The translations under genes and the position numbers were made by a program. Below the pieces are notes generated by a model, which saw only the letters and a list, made by a program, of their open reading frames with translations, was not told the origin of the DNA and did no database searches. A stretch of 64,000 nucleotides of DNA from Anaspis maculata. Taxonomy: Eukaryota; Arthropoda; Insecta; Coleoptera; Scraptiidae. Shown in pieces: positions 55,201 through 63,563 of the stretch; within the stretch, counting starts at the first letter, position 1; each line of letters starts with the position of its first letter. The stretch lies in assembly GCA_949128115.1 (NCBI GenBank), contig OX421968.1, forward strand, positions 7,750,001 to 7,814,000. Reading direction: 5' to 3'.

Positions 55201-55449
55201 TACAAACCGTAAATTCATTTAGCAATGTTTTCCTTATCATCATTTTTTCAGAGTACCGTGCAACCAAGATGTGGCAGGATGGTCGCATTTTCTTCAGGAT
55301 CAGAAAACCTCCATGGAGTCAGAGCGGTTCGAAAAGGTTCACGCTGTGCGATAGGAATATGGTTCACATTCGATCAGAAGCATGAAGAACTTGAAAGAGT
55401 TTTAGCTCATCAACTGTTAGATTTGAAATGGAAACTCACAATCGCTTAA
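36775..55449 (+). CDS. P3H: Leprecan / prolyl 3-hydroxylase, 9-exon full-length form
   Basis: Exons 36775-37257, 50418-50561, 50612-50792, 50851-50976, 51046-51182, 51250-51357, 54486-54846, 54900-55093 and 55252-55449 join in frame to 643 aa. The product is a collagen prolyl 3-hydroxylase of the ER. It has a hydrophobic signal segment (about residues 24-41), a TPR-like half with four CX3C motifs (CRIKC, CIIKC, CRAQC, CKHDC) and a C-terminal 2-oxoglutarate/Fe(II) dioxygenase domain. SPHT..EKFEGVTI, YFSYTHLVCR, the metal triad HEIHADN … ENLHGV and the 2OG-binding Arg in RKGSRCAIGIWF are present, so it should be active. It ends LKWKLTIA, lacking the KDEL-type tail of vertebrate P3H1. Intron 1 is 13.2 kb of repeats. 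Met at 36814 is an alternative start. Confidence 0.95.
37660..38078. repeat. Dispersed direct repeat pair (GCGTGATCACC units)
   Basis: 37665-37760 (CCAGCAGGGTTGAG … TCTCGCGTGATCACC … CCCTGTACCCAGTG) is repeated at 37974-38075 with TCTTGCGTGATCACC and a run of G residues. Between them lies a CGACACCCTGTATA end whose flanking sequence recurs, split by an insertion, at 39785-39842 and 41470-41560. Confidence 0.6.
38079..39779. mobile_element. 1.7-kb foldback element with repeated GTGGCGTAGATATTGGGGG units
   Basis: ACAGGGTCCGAGGTTTAAAT at the left mirrors the right end ATTTAAACCTCGGACACCCTGT. Inside are direct copies of a ~310-bp unit in the left arm (GTGGCGTAGATATTGGGG at about 38332 and 38650) and inverted copies in the right arm (near 39150-39210 and 39470-39525). 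There is no coding capacity. Confidence 0.85.
39842..41468. repeat. Dispersed repeat, copy 2, with nested insertion
   Basis: It matches 29722-31322 at both ends. Relative to copy 1 it lacks ~860 bp after 40100 and carries the 40462-41335 element. It interrupts a CGCATA.GC…ACACCCTGTA repeat whose uninterrupted relative lies at 37840-37940. Confidence 0.83.
40462..41335. mobile_element. TIR element with 3-bp TSD (AAC) and an in-window empty site
   Basis: TIRs of 22 bp begin AGTCTTTTTCGAGCGAATAA. A direct AAC lies on each side (40459-40461, 41336-41338). Copy 1 of the host repeat has the unoccupied sequence GACAACGTTACAG at 31183-31195 with a single AAC. Three-base duplications are typical of PIF/Harbinger, though its usual target is TWA. 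No transposase is encoded in its 874 bp. Confidence 0.88.
41714..43890. mobile_element. Foldback element interrupted by a hAT insertion
   Basis: The arms match from GTGTGCAGCTTCGTGAGGCT (left) and its mirror near 43865-43890 inward to a centre around 43180. The arms include GGAAGCATTGAATTTCG and ATTCAATGCTTCC blocks. Without the hAT the element is about 1.35 kb. It has no coding role. Confidence 0.82.
41752..42577. mobile_element. Non-autonomous hAT element, TSD GATATGTG
   Basis: The TIRs are CAGGGGCGGACTGG, with a perfect 8-bp duplication GATATGTG (41744-41751, 42578-42585). The matching site in the opposite arm of the host foldback element (CACATATC at 43852-43859) is empty, which fixes both borders. 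It contains inverted GGGCCCCC blocks and no transposase. Confidence 0.93.
44398..44470. repeat. ACATACA-rich short tandem repeats
   Basis: Units CATACATACATACAAACATT and TATACATACA follow one another, flanked by GGTTACAGACAAAC, resembling the microsatellite-like ends of other repeats in the window. Confidence 0.7.
44683..45000 (+). mobile_element. tRNA-derived SINE
   Basis: AACCCGGTCGGTAGCGCGGC holds an A box (GGTAGCGCGGC), and GTGGGTTCGAATTC (44736-44749) is a B box 45 bp on, the spacing of an internal Pol III promoter. About 250 bp of non-tRNA body (ACCTTGGCGTGTACCACCGT …) ends in CCGCAAAAAAATTAC. Flanking duplications are not clear. Confidence 0.7.
45965..46461. mobile_element. MITE with ~40-bp TIR ACTACGTTTCCATGGAGAAT
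   Basis: Both ends carry ACTACGTTTCCATGGAGAAT plus TGAAATCGATTTGAAAACGG in inverse orientation. Further inverted GATTTGA/TCAAATC blocks lie inside. No coding sequence and no clear TSD. Confidence 0.82.
46900..47259. mobile_element. Non-autonomous hAT element, TSD TTTCGATC
   Basis: 360 bp with TIRs CAGCGRCGGCGCCA, inner inverted GGGTGGGCAC blocks and a perfect 8-bp duplication TTTCGATC (46892-46899, 47260-47267). Confidence 0.9.
47449..47712. repeat. Dispersed repeat, copy 2 (partner 29238-29506)
   Basis: Same order of blocks as copy 1 (CGTATGAAACTTTGAT, CAAAATCCAGGGCCGGG, AGAATCACTCTTCAATTTAG). It is preceded by two CAGGGTG ends, so the element probably starts near 47325. Confidence 0.75.
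48105..49175. repeat. Tandem duplication with ~450-700-bp spacing
   Basis: CTGGAGTGATCTGATTGGAC … GGGCTTGTCTG (48113-48183) recurs at 48829-48900. CCCGAAGGGACGC … TTTGTGTCGCCCCACAACAG (48639-48718) recurs at 49091-49170. A GACAGACGGACAGACAGACG run follows at 49300-49320. Confidence 0.65.
48277..48407. mobile_element. 131-bp MITE/hairpin with perfect 30-bp arms
   Basis: ATAGCTGTATTACACTACAC … at the left is exactly complementary for about 30 bp to the right end (GTGTAGTGTAATACAGCTAT). The centre contains a direct repeat of CTTGTACAA. It could be a short MITE or a transcribed hairpin. Confidence 0.8.
50418..50561 (+). CDS. P3H: Leprecan exon 2
   Basis: 48 codons, TKHIQKAASAAYTYLVSHPD … VNFEAK, phase 0 at both ends. 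TPR-like helix pair of the N-terminal half. Confidence 0.93.
50612..50792 (+). CDS. P3H: Leprecan exon 3
   Basis: 60 codons plus one base. DAYEKKDWTAVIRNMEESLL is a TPR-like helix and CRAQC the third CX3C motif. Donor is GTCAGT. Confidence 0.93.
50851..50976 (+). CDS. P3H: Leprecan exon 4
   Basis: Carries CLRCKHDC, the fourth CX3C motif, and HFHYLQYAYFK, conserved in leprecan and CRTAP proteins. Split codons on both sides agree with the neighbours. Confidence 0.93.
51046..51182 (+). CDS. P3H: Leprecan exon 5
   Basis: Encodes LKAACAAVASYLLFYPDDDT, a helix block typical of the family (long-chain YLLFYPDD motif). Donor GTAAGT. Confidence 0.93.
51250..51357 (+). CDS. P3H: Leprecan exon 6, last shared exon
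   Basis: 36 codons (EAVRYVQRQIYERRLMKFIF … ATDVTTE), phase 0 at the donor GTATTT. Both the catalytic exons and the short terminal exon at 54094 can follow it in frame. Confidence 0.9.
51358..54093 (+). other. Leprecan intron 6 region, mostly non-coding
   Basis: Contains a foldback MITE (53531-53950) and a short unrecognised open stretch at about 53260-53380 that would encode one hydrophobic helix (SIALGIALLGSYLFATSLLI) followed by a basic tail. AATAAA motifs occur soon after it (about 53398). I could not tie the stretch to a known family or to leprecan splicing. Confidence 0.5.
53531..53950. mobile_element. Foldback MITE, CAGGGTGTTCCAATG ends
   Basis: CAGGGTGTTCCAATGAAAAC at the left mirrors GTTTTCATTGAAACACCCTG at the right, and arms extend inward past GACCCGTCGATTTTTG / CAAAAATCGACGGGTC. 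It sits in leprecan intron 6. Confidence 0.82.
54094..54132 (+). CDS. Putative alternative terminal exon of leprecan (CRTAP-like short form)
   Basis: After a good polypyrimidine tract and acceptor (TTTGACTCTTGCAG), 12 codons GQTSSVKPETTA and a TGA can be joined in phase 0 to exon 6. AATAAA follows at 54287-54292. The result would be a 405-residue protein with signal peptide and all four CX3C motifs but no dioxygenase domain. CRTAP, a vertebrate paralogue that lacks the catalytic domain and partners P3H1 in the ER, has this layout and about 400 residues. The splice site, phase, stop and poly(A) signal are seen; usage is inferred. Confidence 0.55.
   Translation, partial: GQTSSVKPETTA
54287..54292 (+). 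promoter_or_regulatory. Polyadenylation signal AATAAA after the short leprecan exon
   Basis: A canonical hexamer in TTGTAATAAATG, 155 nt after the TGA of the alternative exon and before the acceptor of exon 7. A short G/T-containing stretch (AGGTGCCTTATTT) follows within 20 nt. Confidence 0.55.
54486..54846 (+). CDS. P3H: Leprecan exon 7: start of dioxygenase domain
   Basis: Encodes MTEKQLRGPNRFMSDGLASA, GDGYEGKMSPHTDMEKFEGV and YFSYTHLVCRSALA, all hallmark blocks of the prolyl 3-hydroxylase domain. Phase 0 in, one base over at the donor GTAAG. Confidence 0.94.
54900..55093 (+). CDS. P3H: Leprecan exon 8: first metal-binding residues
   Basis: HEIHADNC contains the H-x-D iron ligands. PAYTWRDYSAIIYLNSDFDG and GGEFIF form the core double-stranded beta-helix. 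The donor is GTACAT. Confidence 0.94.
55252..55449 (+). CDS. P3H: Leprecan exon 9: distal His and 2OG-binding Arg, stop
   Basis: RCGRMVAFSSGSENLHGVRA has the distal metal-binding His, and RKGSRCAIGIWFTFD the Arg that binds 2-oxoglutarate. The protein ends LKWKLTIA with TAA at 55447-55449; no ER-retention tetrapeptide is encoded. Confidence 0.94.
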   Translation, partial: STVQPRCGRMVAFSSGSENLHGVRAVRKGSRCAIGIWFTFDQKHEELERVLAHQLLDLKWKLTIA

Positions 55450-56436
55450 AAATATTCCCATAATGAAGCTCAGTTCCTAACTGTATTTTTACTAGAACGA
55501 AGTACACAATAATGTTGTACTTGATTAGGCACTCTCAAAATGGTTGTGTACATACTTTCCTATAGAGGCTATACCGATCCTAGTCAATGGTTTTGTTGTA
55601 TTTTTTACAAAGTATTTTGGTAATTTTATTGCTATTGTAGTTCTTGACTTGAAGATTGTTACGTGTAACGCGTCAATTAAAACAAATCATTTTTCACTTT
55701 TTTATGATTCTGTTTGCCTTAAATTAGGTACCTACGCCATAATTTTGTTTTATGATTTTATGGTTGTGTTGTTGACCATTGTCGATTTATCGGTCGATAT
55801 TTTGCGAGCGATCAGGTTACCCTATTGGTCCAAATTCAAAGGAAACAAAGCTCTCCGACCCCACCCAACGACCCCTCCAATAACCACCCAAGGCCAAGGA
55901 TGTCTTTACTAATAGCTGGATAGGAGAAGGAAACTCGCATGCCGTCATTTTGAAGTTTGATCTGACACTGACACTGTCCGTCGAGATTGTCATCGTGACA
56001 TTCATGACGGACGCCGCCAGCATCTTGTGCATTCATGGCGAATCATCAGGCTATTTAGGTTTGTTCCATCAGCAGTCCCTGACGGTCCGTGGACGTCAGC
56101 AGCGCATGCGCATTACGATTTTGGCGTTCCGTCAAAATCTCGGGATGATTTCCTGATGACGAATCCGCTGTTCCATCAGCGGCTCAAACTGCCAAATTGG
56201 TTTTGGGACGGTCAGAAAAGATTGCAGATTTTACGGAAACTTCTGGTCCGGGCTTGCGCTTGCGCAGTGGAATAGATTTATTCAGCATCGAGCCTTCTCT
56301 GGTCAATGTTTACAAATAACATAGGTTGGATTGGTGGTTTCCGAGGTGGTTTCATTATTTATTCATTAAATTTATAAAATACGTCTTATTTCCAGCTGCA
56401 AACTGCCAAACGATAGAAAATTAAGTACCTAGAGCC
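55450..56436. other. Leprecan 3' flank; no further gene recognised
   Basis: The 3'UTR begins here; no canonical AATAAA is evident in the first few hundred bases. An unmatched 122-codon open frame (55544-55912) and a GC-richer patch near 55850-56040 are not recognised. From 56055, GGTTTGTTCCATCAGCAGTC marks a repeat whose other end is the hairpin near 58066-58123. Confidence 0.4.
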
Positions 56437-57091
56437 AATAGGGTAGTGACCACCATCGAAAAATATAAAAAAAATCATACTAATCGAATGTAGAGCCTTA
56501 ATAACAAGACTACGCTTCGTGAAAATTCGAAAAAAAGTTCCAAGTGTCTCAAAATCTGCCTTGAAAGTGGCTACTTTTGCGAACGATTTCAAATCTACCG
56601 AACTGTAAGGCGGGCTGTGACGTTTCAATCTTTTGGCAGTAGTGGGGATGACCCCACCTCCGTTGCCTGTGTGTCAGTGTTGACGTTGACGTTTACCAGC
56701 ATAACATAACCATTGAAGTCTGATGTAGTTTTGAAATATTCATAAATCATGAAAGATTTTACCAACTTTCCATATTTTCAAGCAAAACAACTAAACAACA
56801 CGAATCACCGCATAGATACACAAAGCGTTGACAATATAACAATCAGCTGTTATGGGCGTTGGCGGGTTGACGCTAGTGCTTTTTGTAGTAAGTTCTGTAG
56901 TGTTGTCAAGCCTGTTTCTCCGCCTATGGAAGATTGTGACGTCATCGCGCCAAATTTGAAATGATCGAAAACTTTCATATTTTTTTTTACCAAGAAAACT
57001 TATGAAAAAAATTTGTTAACTATATAGCGTCACTTATCAAGAAGTGAACTTTGAAAAAAAACAATAAAAAAAAATCGGTCACTACCCTATT
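56437..57091. mobile_element. TIR element (AATAGGGTAGTGACC), copy A
   Basis: Ends AATAGGGTAGTGACC and GGTCACTACCCTATT. Contents (TCATAAATCATGAAAGATTT, GACGTCATCGCGCCAAATTTG …) match copy B (62267-63000) in reverse orientation. TA lies at the borders but a TSD cannot be separated from the TIR. No transposase in 655 bp. Confidence 0.88.
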
Positions 57092-57239
57092 GATAGTTAT
57101 CGAAACACTTATTTGTGCTGTCCTTAATTAAAGTTTGCTTTATTTTGCCATCTACGCCTGCGCATTTTACAGGAAAATAAAGGATTCCTAATAAAATACA
57201 GGCTTCCCTTACTTTATTCAAGTACAGGCCGAGCCGTCC

Positions 57240-57660
57240 TGTAATAGCGTTTTCCACTGGGAGTTTTAGTGCGCACTTTTTGCACCGCGGCAGTGGAATC
57301 GTTTTCCACTGGCGAGAGTGCATCGTACCAAATTAAAAGTGTACGTTCCACTGGAAAGATGAACTTGCATTAAATGTGCATTTTTCACACGACCTCTGGG
57401 AGCTCGTGCGTCCAGTGCAGTGCAATGCAATATGGCGTCAATTCAAAGTAAACAGAGTAAACTGCAGTTTAAATTAGCAATTGATCAATTTGTTAGGGAA
57501 TTTGTTGAGTCCAGCGATTGTTCGGACTCGGACATAGAAATTATTGCACTGATGAAGAAAAACAAAAAAGTGAAACCCAAAATTTACAACTTTATAAGGA
57601 TTTCAGCCTGAAAACCATTCGGCAACACATTCAGTTGATGGTTGATCAGTTTAAAAAAAA
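57240..57660 (+). pseudogene. Harbinger-like element end with transposase N-terminal fragment
   Basis: A GCGTTTTCCACTGGGAG-type terminal region, with GTTTTCCACTGG repeated, is followed by an open frame (57420-57611). Its SSDCSDSDIEIIALMKKNKK segment resembles the acidic start of PIF/Harbinger transposases. The frame ends before the conserved EFH..V block, and no right TIR is found. Confidence 0.45.
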
Positions 57661-58065
57661 AACAAAAAAAAATAAATTTTGGTGAAATGAAATGGAAAAA
57701 CCAATTTTATTTTAGGTTACGTTAGCCGTTAGCGTCAACATCAACAAAACGGAAATAAAACGTCAAACGCTTGCTGTCGGCTGTCTATGCTGTCATCGGG
57801 AGAGAACATTTTTCTATAAAAATTAAATCCCTAAATAAAGGACACATAGAGGACGCGATACGTGATGGCTCTCCGATAGCTCACTTTTCGCATCGAATTA
57901 AAGGATACTTTATTAGACGATCTTTTAATACAGGCCGCCCTTATTTTGGTGTTTCAATAACTCTTAATAGCCATGAGTGACGGTTTGCTGTTCCATCAAA
58001 CGAGCAGCAGCCAGTCGGAAACTGGTCCGAAGTGGGGCATGCGCATTGCTTACAGTTTGCAAAAG

Positions 58066-58123
58066 GTTTGTTCCATCAGCAGTCCACGGACAGTCAGGGA
58101 CTGTTGATGGAACAAACCTAAAC
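58066..58123. repeat. 58-bp hairpin end, GGTTTGTTCCATCAGCAGTC
   Basis: GGTTTGTTCCATCAGCAGTCC and GGACTGTTGATGGAACAAACC form an almost perfect stem with a ~16-nt loop. The same GGTTTGTTCCATCAGCAGTC block occurs at 56060-56079, suggesting a common element of about 2 kb or two independent copies. Confidence 0.75.
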
Positions 58124-58717
58124 TGTCGGTGACTAGTTTGGAACTTCTTGATGGAAGGAACCTATCGTTAATTATGCCGCGCAAGCCCAGTCCACTTTTT
58201 CCCCGAGAGTTTCCACGCATACCTACCTGTGGTCACAGAACTAGCGGTCTGTAGTAGCCGTTTCTATTAGCGGGAGTATGCGCGCAAGTGATTTCTGTCA
58301 TGGGAAAGGTGGATTGTGTTCACAACAAGCGTACCCCGCAACATAACACACTTTTTGTTGCAAGTAGGGTTGCAGTTTGACCGGTCAAATAAGATTTGGT
58401 CAATTGACGGTCAAATCGGTCAAATATTGCAAAAATACGCTAAAAACAGGTGTTACTATCATTCAACTTTATTTATTGAAATTAGACAACAATTTGAATA
58501 TTTCGTCAAGTAAGTACTATATTTCACTCGATTTTTTATTTTATTTCAAAACAAATTAATTGAAAATAAATTTCAATTTTAATTTTTGATAATTATAGGT
58601 AGGTACGCGAACACCTGTAACTAACTCAGTTCAGGTACTCATACAAATATGGTATGGTATAACATGTTCCAAAAATAAAACTAATATTTGGTTCTATTTT
58701 TGGACTTTTATTAAATT

Positions 58718-58978
58718 TCAAGAACGGAGTTGAATTGGTAAAATAAGCGTTGCGGAATCAATCCCTGTGGGTTTATTCCTTGACGGATTCTTACCATTTT
58801 GGTCTCTTTCGAAAGCTACAAGGATGTACTTTGGTTTAAGCCTATTGGCATTTCCTAAATCCCAAAATATCTTTTTCATTTTTTGATTTTGGAAATGCCT
58901 CGGGAAATGCCAATTGATGGGCTCAAACCAAAGTACATCCTTGTAGCTTTCGAAAGAGACCAAAATGGTAAGAATCAA
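58718..58978. repeat. Inverted duplication of a coding-like fragment
   Basis: 58790-58852 and 58905-58970 are reverse complements (ACCAAAGTACATCCTTGTAG…AAAGAGACCAAAATGGTAAG). Each, read outward on opposite strands, encodes LKPKYILVAFERDQNGK. The spacer is about 50 bp. The source protein is not securely identified; the P+YI.VAF pattern is loosely like proteins of Polinton-like or virus-like insect elements. Confidence 0.6.
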
Positions 58979-59569
58979 TCAATCTCAAAAAGAAAACATG
59001 ATGAAAGAAATAATTTGAAAATGATCAAAAATCTACTAAATAAGAAATATCTATATAGGTCGCGGGAACATAACCGTCACCTTGGCACCCGCTATGGCAA
59101 CGTTGCAGGCACGCCAGCACAACGAAGCGCCTCTTGCCAGCTTCTTGTCCGTGCTTGCGCTGATACGGTGCCAACGTACCGCTGTAGAGATTCGCTTGTT
59201 TTTGACATTACTCAGTTGAATCTTGAGTTTAGCTCATCAATTTTTATGATACAGCGACAATTGTTCAAAAAATTATCTATATATTTATTACAACTTTACA
59301 ACTGAAGAAAATTGTATCAACAAGTAGGTACTAGTGAAAATATAACATCATACCATATACCCATCTTTAGCACGCCATTTTTGTTCCCGCGACCTATACC
59401 GGGTGGACCATAAAAAACCGTGTTCAGAATTTTTCCTTCTAAAATTTTTATTTCGCCACCGATTTTATCGACCTTTTCAGCATTGGCTAGCCAATTGAAT
59501 AGGCTGTCATTACCGTATTTCAAAATGGCCGACATCAAAATTCAAGATGGCAGAAACAATTGAAAATAG

Positions 59570-61917
59570 TAGTCGTTGAGCCAGGGGGCTCGAGTGGTTT
59601 CCACTCTGGGGACTTGACGTGTCATACCTTTTTGGATTCTCCACAACACCAGCATGAAAATAAGCCATGATACGTTTTTGTATCGAGTAGCTTAAGACCG
59701 CCATCTTGGAAAAACCGCGCCAAATATGTAGTTCTTGTGGTTTGTATTTTTTTTCGCATCAACGGCACCTCCAATTGGGAAAATGAAACTGAATAAAATT
59801 GAACAACAAAATTTACTATAAATATCGTTTAGCATCGTTTTTTGACAGGTCTCGTTACTCCAAATATGACAGTTCATAGTTTAGCCATGGCAAATTTCTT
59901 TATTTGACATTTTCGAGTATACCCAATCATATTTATACGAACCGAACTTCACGTCATTGTCTTTCTAGCTTACTCTACTAGGAATGCTGCTCTTAGCGGC
60001 ATTTTGATGTCCGTCTGTCCATCGGTCTAACTGTCTGTCTCATCAATTAATTGCCCCTGAACGAGAAGACCTAGCGAAAATCGACTTCTTGTGTGTAACA
60101 TGTAATCACCGTAGAATGGAATTGAGAGGAAAGAAATTTCTCAAACCGTCGCCATCTTGATCCGCAATGTCAAGTTTTCTCAAAAGTGATCCGATTTTCA
60201 TGAAACTTGAAATACACTCATGTTTTATACGTGAAAGTATGATTTCAATGTTTTCTTTTTGATCCGACGCCATTTTGTCCGCCATGTTGAAATTGGTTAA
60301 AGTGGTCCGATTTTAATAAAAATTGGAATCTAGTCGTGTCTTGTGTCTGCATTGATGATATTTATGTTAGTTTCACGATCAGTGCCATATTGACGTGCCA
60401 CATTGAAATTAATCTCCAGCTGTCACGCAAAATCAATTTATTCAAATATTTTCTGAACGAAGGGTTTCCGATGTGACTGAAAAACTTGTTGATGGAAATC
60501 GGTTTTTGTTAGTTCTTTTCTACAAGAAGGAACTTCTACAATGAAAAATGTGCGGAAAAAGCTATTAAATTCTCGAAATTTGCAAAAAAAATTGAAAATT
60601 TTCCAATTTTTCTTAGAAAATTCAGAAACCAGATAGCAACGCCTATACATATTTATTCAAGAAAATCGCATAACAAATTTGAACTTTCTATTTTCCAAAA
60701 AAAGGTACTAAAAATGGTTTCTACTGATTCATTTTTTCATGTTTACTGGAAAACCATTTTTGGTAACTCTTTTGAAAATAGAAAGTTCAAATTCAGTATG
60801 TGACTTTCTTGAATAAAGATGTAAGGTATAAGATCTATCTGGTTCTCAAATTTTCAAAGAAAAAATCAAAAATTTCCAATTTTTTTTGCAAATTTCGAAA
60901 ATTTAATAGCATTTTCCATATATATTTTTTTGAAGTTTCTACTTGTAGAATAGAACTAAAAAAACCGATTTCCATCAACAAGTTTTTCAGTCACATCGGA
61001 ATCCCCTTGTTCAGAAAATATTTGAATAAATTGATTTTGCGTGACAGCTGGAGATTAATTTCAATGTGGCACGTCAATATGGCGCTGATCGTGGAACTAA
61101 CATGAATATCATCAATGCAGAGACAAGACACGACTAGATTCCAATTTTCATCAAAATCGGACCACTTTAACCAATTTCAACATTGCGGACAAAATGGCGT
61201 CGGATCAAAAAGAAAACATTAAAATCATACTTTCACTTATAAAACATGAGTGTATTTCAAGTTTCATGAAAATCGGATCACTTTTAAGAAAATTTGACAT
61301 TGCGGATCAAGATGGCGACGGTTTGAGAAATTTCTTTATTCTCAATTCCATTCTCCGGTGACTACATGTTACACAGAAGGAGTCGATTTTTGCTAGGTCT
61401 TCTCGTTCAGGGCCAATTAATTGATGAGACAGACAGTTAGACCGATGGACAGGCGGACAGACGGACATCAAAATGCCGCTAAGAGCAGCATTTCTAGTAA
61501 GTTAAGCTGGAAAGGCAATGACGTGAAGTTCGGTTCGTATAAATATGATTGGGTATACTCGAAAATGTCAAATAAAGAAATTTGCCATAGCTAAACTATG
61601 AACTGTCATATTTGGAGTAACGAGACCTGTCAAAAAACGATGCTAAACGATGTTTATAGTAAATTTTGTTGTTTAATTTTATTCAGTTTTATTTTCCCAA
61701 TTGAAGGTGCCGTTGATGCGAAAAAAAAAATACAAACCACAAGAACTACATATTTGGCGCGGTTTTTCCAAGATGGCGGTCTTAAGCTACTCGATACAGA
61801 AACGTATCATGGCTTATTTTCATGCTGGTGTTGTGGGGAATCCAAAAAGGTATGACACGTCAAGTCCCCAGGGTGGAAACCAAAATCGTGATTTTTGGCT
61901 CCTGGCTCATCGACTAT
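59570..61917. mobile_element. 2.35-kb near-perfect palindrome
   Basis: The left arm 59570-60720 and right arm 60750-61917 are inverted copies, matched over blocks such as GACTTGACGTGTCATACCTT / GGTATGACACGTCAAGTCCC, TGACGTCATTG-like and GTCTGTC…GACAGAC regions. The spacer is about 30 bp near 60735. Outside it, at 59395-59560, lies a TACCGGGTGGACCATAAAAA end related to the MITE at 11.3 kb. There is no gene. Confidence 0.88.
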
Positions 61918-62266
61918 AGGCCTTCTTTTGTTCTCAATGCTTTTTGTTAAAATTACCAGAAAGTCAAAACCAATAATGTATGATGAAGGAATAGGCCTTT
62001 TTTGTCAATTTGACCACAACCAATGAAATCGGATCATCTGCTAACGAGCTATACACCTATCCCGTCGGACAATTTTGGACCCAGTGCGCAGGCAATATAA
62101 CTATATTCAAAATTGAGGTTGGCAAGTCTGACGGGTATCGGTGCATATTATCTACTGTCAATGTCAATTCTCTAGTTTCACATTTTTGTCATTGTATTGC
62201 AACAGTATGCATTTATGCATTGAAAACCATAGTAAAAACTGGTACTACCTAACTAAAATTAATAGT

Positions 62267-63000
62267 AATAGGGTAGTGACCGATTTTTTTTTAATTATTT
62301 TTTTCAAAGTCCACTTCTTGATAAGTGACGCTATATAGTTAACAGATTTTTTTTCGTAAGTTTTCTTGGTAAAAAAAAATTATGAAAGTTTTCGATCATT
62401 TTAAATTTGGCGCGATGACGTCACAATCTTTCATAGGCGGAGAAGCAGGCTTGACAACACTACAGAACTTACTACAAAAAGCACTAGCGTCAACCATGCG
62501 TCAACCCGTCAACGGTCATAACAGCTGATTGTTATATTCTTAACGCTTTGTAAATCTGTGCGGTGATTCGTGTTGTTTAGTTGTTTCGCTTGAAAATATG
62601 GAGCCCGATTATGAACAGGCGACTTCCCAAAATTTACCCATGGTAAAATCTTTCATGATTTATGAATATTTCAAAACTACATCAGACTTCAAAGGTTATG
62701 TTGTGCTGGCAAACGTCAACGTCAACACTGACACACAGGCAACGGAGGTGGGGTCATCCCCACTTCTGTCAAAAGATTGAAACGTCACAGCCCGCCATAC
62801 AGCTCGGTAGATTTGAAATCGTTCCCAAAAGTAGCCACTTTCAAGGCAGATTTTGAGACACTTGGAACTTTTTTTTCGAATTTTCACGAAACGTAGTCTT
62901 GTTATTAAGGCTCTACATTCGATTAGTATGATTTTTTCGATTTGATTATTTGATATGATTTTTTAGTATTTTTTTTTTCGATGGTGGTCACTACCCTATT
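62267..63000. mobile_element. TIR element (AATAGGGTAGTGACC), copy B, inverted relative to copy A
   Basis: Same ends and contents as 56437-57091 but in opposite orientation and ~80 bp longer. An open stretch near 62598 (MEPDYEQATSQNLPMVKSFM) is not recognised. The two copies flank the 2.35-kb palindrome. Confidence 0.88.
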
Positions 63001-63041
63001 ATGGTTATGGTATGCAGGATCAAATGTATGACACTCATCAG

Positions 63042-63555
63042 TAGAGAGCGGTTTATAATTTTTTACATGTTCTATTCGCTAAGTTGGATGCAACTGTCGA
63101 CTTGCAGCTTGACGTTTCCATCTATAAGGAACCTAAATACCAAGTTTTATTTTGCATATAATTTATTATTTTGACTTTTTACCGCATACAAATTGATAGT
63201 ACCTACATATAATCGCATATAGCCGCATATTTAGTCCATATTTTTGCATATAACTGAATATTTGTCAATATTTTGGCCATTTTATCTATAAGAGTTAGAA
63301 AATCACGATTTTTTCATTTCAAGAAAAAAATATTGAAAATTTTTGGAGAAATTTTTTTTTTACTTTGATGGTCAAAATTGGTTGGTTGGTTTTACATGTA
63401 AATGTTGAAATTTTCACTGTTCTTGCAGCTTTCATCACATATTTACTCGCATATATTGCTCTATTTGAACATTTTCATCACATATTTTGATACTTTTTAA
63501 GCGCATATAAACTGCATATTTTGGGATTTTTTACCGCATATAAATCCGCTCCCTA
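63042..63555. mobile_element. hAT MITE family 'GCATAT', copy 2, TSD CTCATCAG
   Basis: 514 bp, collinear with 22951-23464 and highly similar by eye; ends TAGAGAGCGG and CCGCTCCCTA. The perfect 8-bp duplication CTCATCAG lies at 63034-63041 and 63556-63563. Confidence 0.93.
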
Positions 63556-63563
63556 CTCATCAG

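Noticed and set aside
55544..55912. 122-codon open frame after leprecan
   Set aside because: Low-complexity hydrophobic translation of AT-rich DNA in the probable 3'UTR; no family resemblance.
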